Below, piece by piece: positions 62,054 through 64,000 of a DNA stretch of 64,000 nucleotides. A model generated the notes under the pieces. The model saw only the letters and a program-made list of their open reading frames with translations. It searched no databases and was not told the DNA's origin. The DNA lies in assembly GCF_947495995.1 (NCBI RefSeq), contig NZ_CANMAX010000013.1:1-64000 (forward strand), given 5' to 3'. The position numbers and the translations under genes were made by a program. Each line of letters begins with the position of its first letter. Position 1 is the stretch's first letter. The DNA comes from an uncultured Tenacibaculum sp. GTDB taxonomy: Bacteria; Bacteroidota; Bacteroidia; Flavobacteriales; Flavobacteriaceae.

Positions 62054-64000
62054 AGTTTTGTTAAAAACAATATTATTATTAAAACTTTCTTTCTACAACT
62101 TACATTTATAATCATACCAAACTTATGTTTTTCCGCTAATTTTTACTTTCAACAAAAAGAAGTTGATAGTATTAAGTATTTTATACGAGAATCTAAAAAA
62201 AACGGAGACTTAGAAACTAAAAAAAAAATATTAGATAAGGCTTTTAATTATTTTATTGATAAAAAATTAAAAACTACTATAGACTTAAGCTCTATTGCTT
62301 ATGAATATCATAAGTTAAACGATTCTTCTTCTTTTTTTAAAGTAAATAAAAAAGCAATATCAATTGCTAAAAAGAATAATGACTATTATACTCTTGGTGA
62401 TTCTCATTGGAATTATGCTACTCACTACTTAAGCACACACGAATACAATAAAGCCTTCTTTCATTTTAACAAAGGGTATAATTCATTTAAAAAAGGAAAT
62501 TATCAATTTGAAAGTGCCAAAATGTTATTCGGTATGTCATTTATTAAAGGTCGGTATAGAGATTATATTGGTAGTGAGATTTTAATTTTTGATGCAATTA
62601 AAATATTTAAAAAATTAAACAGTAATAAAGATCTTTATGATTGTTACAATCAATTAGGTCATATTCAAAGGGATATAAAAGAATACGATAGAGCTATAAC
62701 ATACTACAAAAAATCTCTTTTTTTCTTTAAGAAAATAAAAAAGAAGAAAAAATACTATGCTATATTTAACAATATTGGTAATACTTATAGAGAGAAAAAG
62801 AATTATAAAGAAGCTATTAAAAACTATAACAAGGAATTAAAAAATAGTTTACAAAGAGTTCAATATGCAAAAGTAATTGATAATAGGGCCTATTGTAAAT
62901 TAGTTATGAAAGATACTACAGGTATAAAACAAGATTTTTTTAAAGCTCTTAAAATTAGAGATAGTATTATCGATAAACCTGGAGTCTTAATGAGTAAAAT
63001 TAGAATTTCTGATTATTATGCATACTCTAATGATACTTTAAAAGCTATTCAATATGCGAAAGAAGCAAATTTGTTAGCTAAAGAATTAAAAAATGGAAGA
63101 GATTATTTAACCACTTTAAAACAACTTGCAAACTTACAACCCCAAAACGCTAAACAATATCTAGATCGCCATATAGAATATAATGATAGTTTAATTACTG
63201 TTGAACGTAAAGCTCAAAATAAGTTTACGCGTATTGAATTTGAAACTGACGAACATATTGAAGAAAAAGAACGTTTAGGTCAGCAATTAATTTGGATCAT
63301 TGGTGGAAGTATCAGTATTATTTTGATTTCTACCCTACTCTACTTTTTACGAGTTCAGAAAGTGCGAAACGAAAAACTACAATTAGAAGCTGATCAGCAA
63401 AAAGCAAATGAAGAAGTATATGTATTAACGCTTCAACAACAGGCTAAACTTGAAGAAGAACGTGTAAAAGAAAGAAATCGAATTTCTGCAGAACTCCACG
63501 ATGGTATTTTGGGTAAACTCTTCGGAACTCGAGTTAATCTTGGTTTTTTAGGTATGCAAATGAATACCGATACTCAAGAAAAACAACAAGCATATTTAGA
63601 TGAACTACAACTTATAGAAAAAGAAATCCGTGAGGTTTCACATAAATTAAGTGATAATTTTAATGATGCGAACATCAATTTTACCTCTATAATTACACAA
63701 CTTTTAGAAGATAAGGGAACTATTGGTGGTTTTGATACTCATTTTAAAAACGATAAAAGTATTACTTGGAAAGAAATTAGTGAGGTTACAAAAGCTAACG
63801 TATACCGTATCATACAAGAAGCTTTACAAAATATTATTAAGCATGCAAAGGCAAAAAATGTTACCTTAGCATTTTCGATAGAAAACGAAAAATTAGAGAT
63901 ACAAATTGCTGATGATGGTGTTGGTTTCGACACTAAAAAAAGTAGGAAAGGAATAGGAATTAAAAATATTAATTCAAGAATCGCAAAGTTACAGGGTAAC
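62036..64000 (+). CDS. TPR sensor histidine kinase (3' end cut by window)
   Basis: The frame runs to the right edge with TPR-like helices in the periplasmic half (ATHYLSTHEYNKAFFHFNKGY, QLGHIQRDIKEYDRAITYYKK, NIGNTYREKKNYKEAIKNYN). One membrane helix (WIIGGSISIILISTLLYFL) and a coiled coil follow, then a HisKA_3 domain with His in SAELHDGILGK, then a HATPase domain (NIIKHAKAKNVTL, IADDGVGFD, KGIGIKNINSRI). No ATG or GTG is found at the N-terminus. The only TTG (62036) lies inside the preceding terminator, while a plausible signal peptide begins after ATT at 62078 (IKTFFLQLTFIIIPNLCFSA). A TAGTTTTG element at 62053-62060 could start a transcript just before that ATT. Start uncertain. Confidence 0.8.
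   Translation, partial: MLEVFFSFVKNNIIIKTFFLQLTFIIIPNLCFSANFYFQQKEVDSIKYFIRESKKNGDLETKKKILDKAFNYFIDKKLKTTIDLSSIAYEYHKLNDSSSFFKVNKKAISIAKKNNDYYTLGDSHWNYATHYLSTHEYNKAFFHFNKGYNSFKKGNYQFESAKMLFGMSFIKGRYRDYIGSEILIFDAIKIFKKLNSNKDLYDCYNQLGHIQRDIKEYDRAITYYKKSLFFFKKIKKKKKYYAIFNNIGNTYREKKNYKEAIKNYNKELKNSLQRVQYAKVIDNRAYCKLVMKDTTGIKQDFFKALKIRDSIIDKPGVLMSKIRISDYYAYSNDTLKAIQYAKEANLLAKELKNGRDYLTTLKQLANLQPQNAKQYLDRHIEYNDSLITVERKAQNKFTRIEFETDEHIEEKERLGQQLIWIIGGSISIILISTLLYFLRVQKVRNEKLQLEADQQKANEEVYVLTLQQQAKLEEERVKERNRISAELHDGILGKLFGTRVNLGFLGMQMNTDTQEKQQAYLDELQLIEKEIREVSHKLSDNFNDANINFTSIITQLLEDKGTIGGFDTHFKNDKSITWKEISEVTKANVYRIIQEALQNIIKHAKAKNVTLAFSIENEKLEIQIADDGVGFDTKKSRKGIGIKNINSRIAKLQGN

Noticed and set aside
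1..64000. CRISPR array, insertion sequence or prophage
   Set aside because: No regularly spaced repeats, transposase or integrase frames, or phage structural genes were seen on either strand.

Overview
The window reads as a chromosomal segment of a marine-type member of the Flavobacteriaceae (Bacteroidota). The evidence is the strong AT bias, SusC/SusD outer-membrane uptake genes, a type IX secretion (T9SS) C-terminal sorting domain, many Bacteroidota-type lipoproteins, and repeated promoter -7 elements of the form TAnnTTTG. A genus cannot be fixed from the sequence alone; a Tenacibaculum-, Kordia- or Aquimarina-like organism is an inference. Most features are ordinary chromosomal genes. I see no rRNA, tRNA, CRISPR array, insertion sequence or prophage.

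Layout. 1-10088 (minus strand): a glycan-uptake locus with a PKD-type surface lipoprotein (cut by the window edge), SusD, SusC, a membrane regulator with propeller, triple-Tyr and LuxR-type HTH domains, and a sodium/solute symporter. 10377-15730 (plus): nirB, nirD, a DUF4202 gene and a NarX-like sensor kinase. 15848-23260 (plus): a very large secreted metalloprotease-like T9SS protein, followed by a NarL-type response regulator at 23400. 24172-25335 (minus): an astacin-like lipoprotein protease with a duplicated C-terminal module. 25741-31260 (minus): a nitrate ABC transporter operon, nrtA-nrtB-nrtC-nrtD plus an outer-membrane porin. 31508-32239 (minus): an FNR-like regulator. 32461-34560 (plus): moeA, a ModE-like gene and mobA for molybdenum cofactor. 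34689-34850 (minus): an orphan double-Gly leader peptide gene. 34936-39875 (minus): a fused nitrate reductase and a rubredoxin-tailed partner. Together 10377-39875 form a nearly complete nitrate assimilation island: uptake, Mo cofactor, nitrate to nitrite, nitrite to ammonium, and regulation.

40095-60365 is mostly housekeeping: valS, DUF1573, a retropepsin/PDZ protein, an aminotransferase, murB, a hydrolase, a sulfatase/YHYH/MORN/SCO operon, a small membrane protein with an ECF sigma factor and an Nramp-like transporter, lipA, a cysteine synthase, a HerA-like ATPase, a RidA protein and queE. 60366-62035 is gene-poor. It holds two very short promoter-terminator units, GC-rich palindromes and a strongly folded leader in front of a small lipoprotein. 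A TPR sensor kinase then runs off the right edge.

The main new observation is a shared inverted repeat, TA[A/C]GTA-N4-TAC[T/G]TA or a close variant. It lies 13-26 bp before the start codons of nirB, nrtA, nasA and the FNR-like regulator gene, with a degenerate copy before the NarL-type gene. Its geometry fits a Crp/Fnr-family operator, so the island probably forms one regulon controlled by the FNR-like protein. Other points of interest are the orphan RiPP-like precursor, the folded RNA near 61.4-61.7 kb, two genes without a canonical start codon, and an Nramp-like transporter lacking the usual metal-binding motif.
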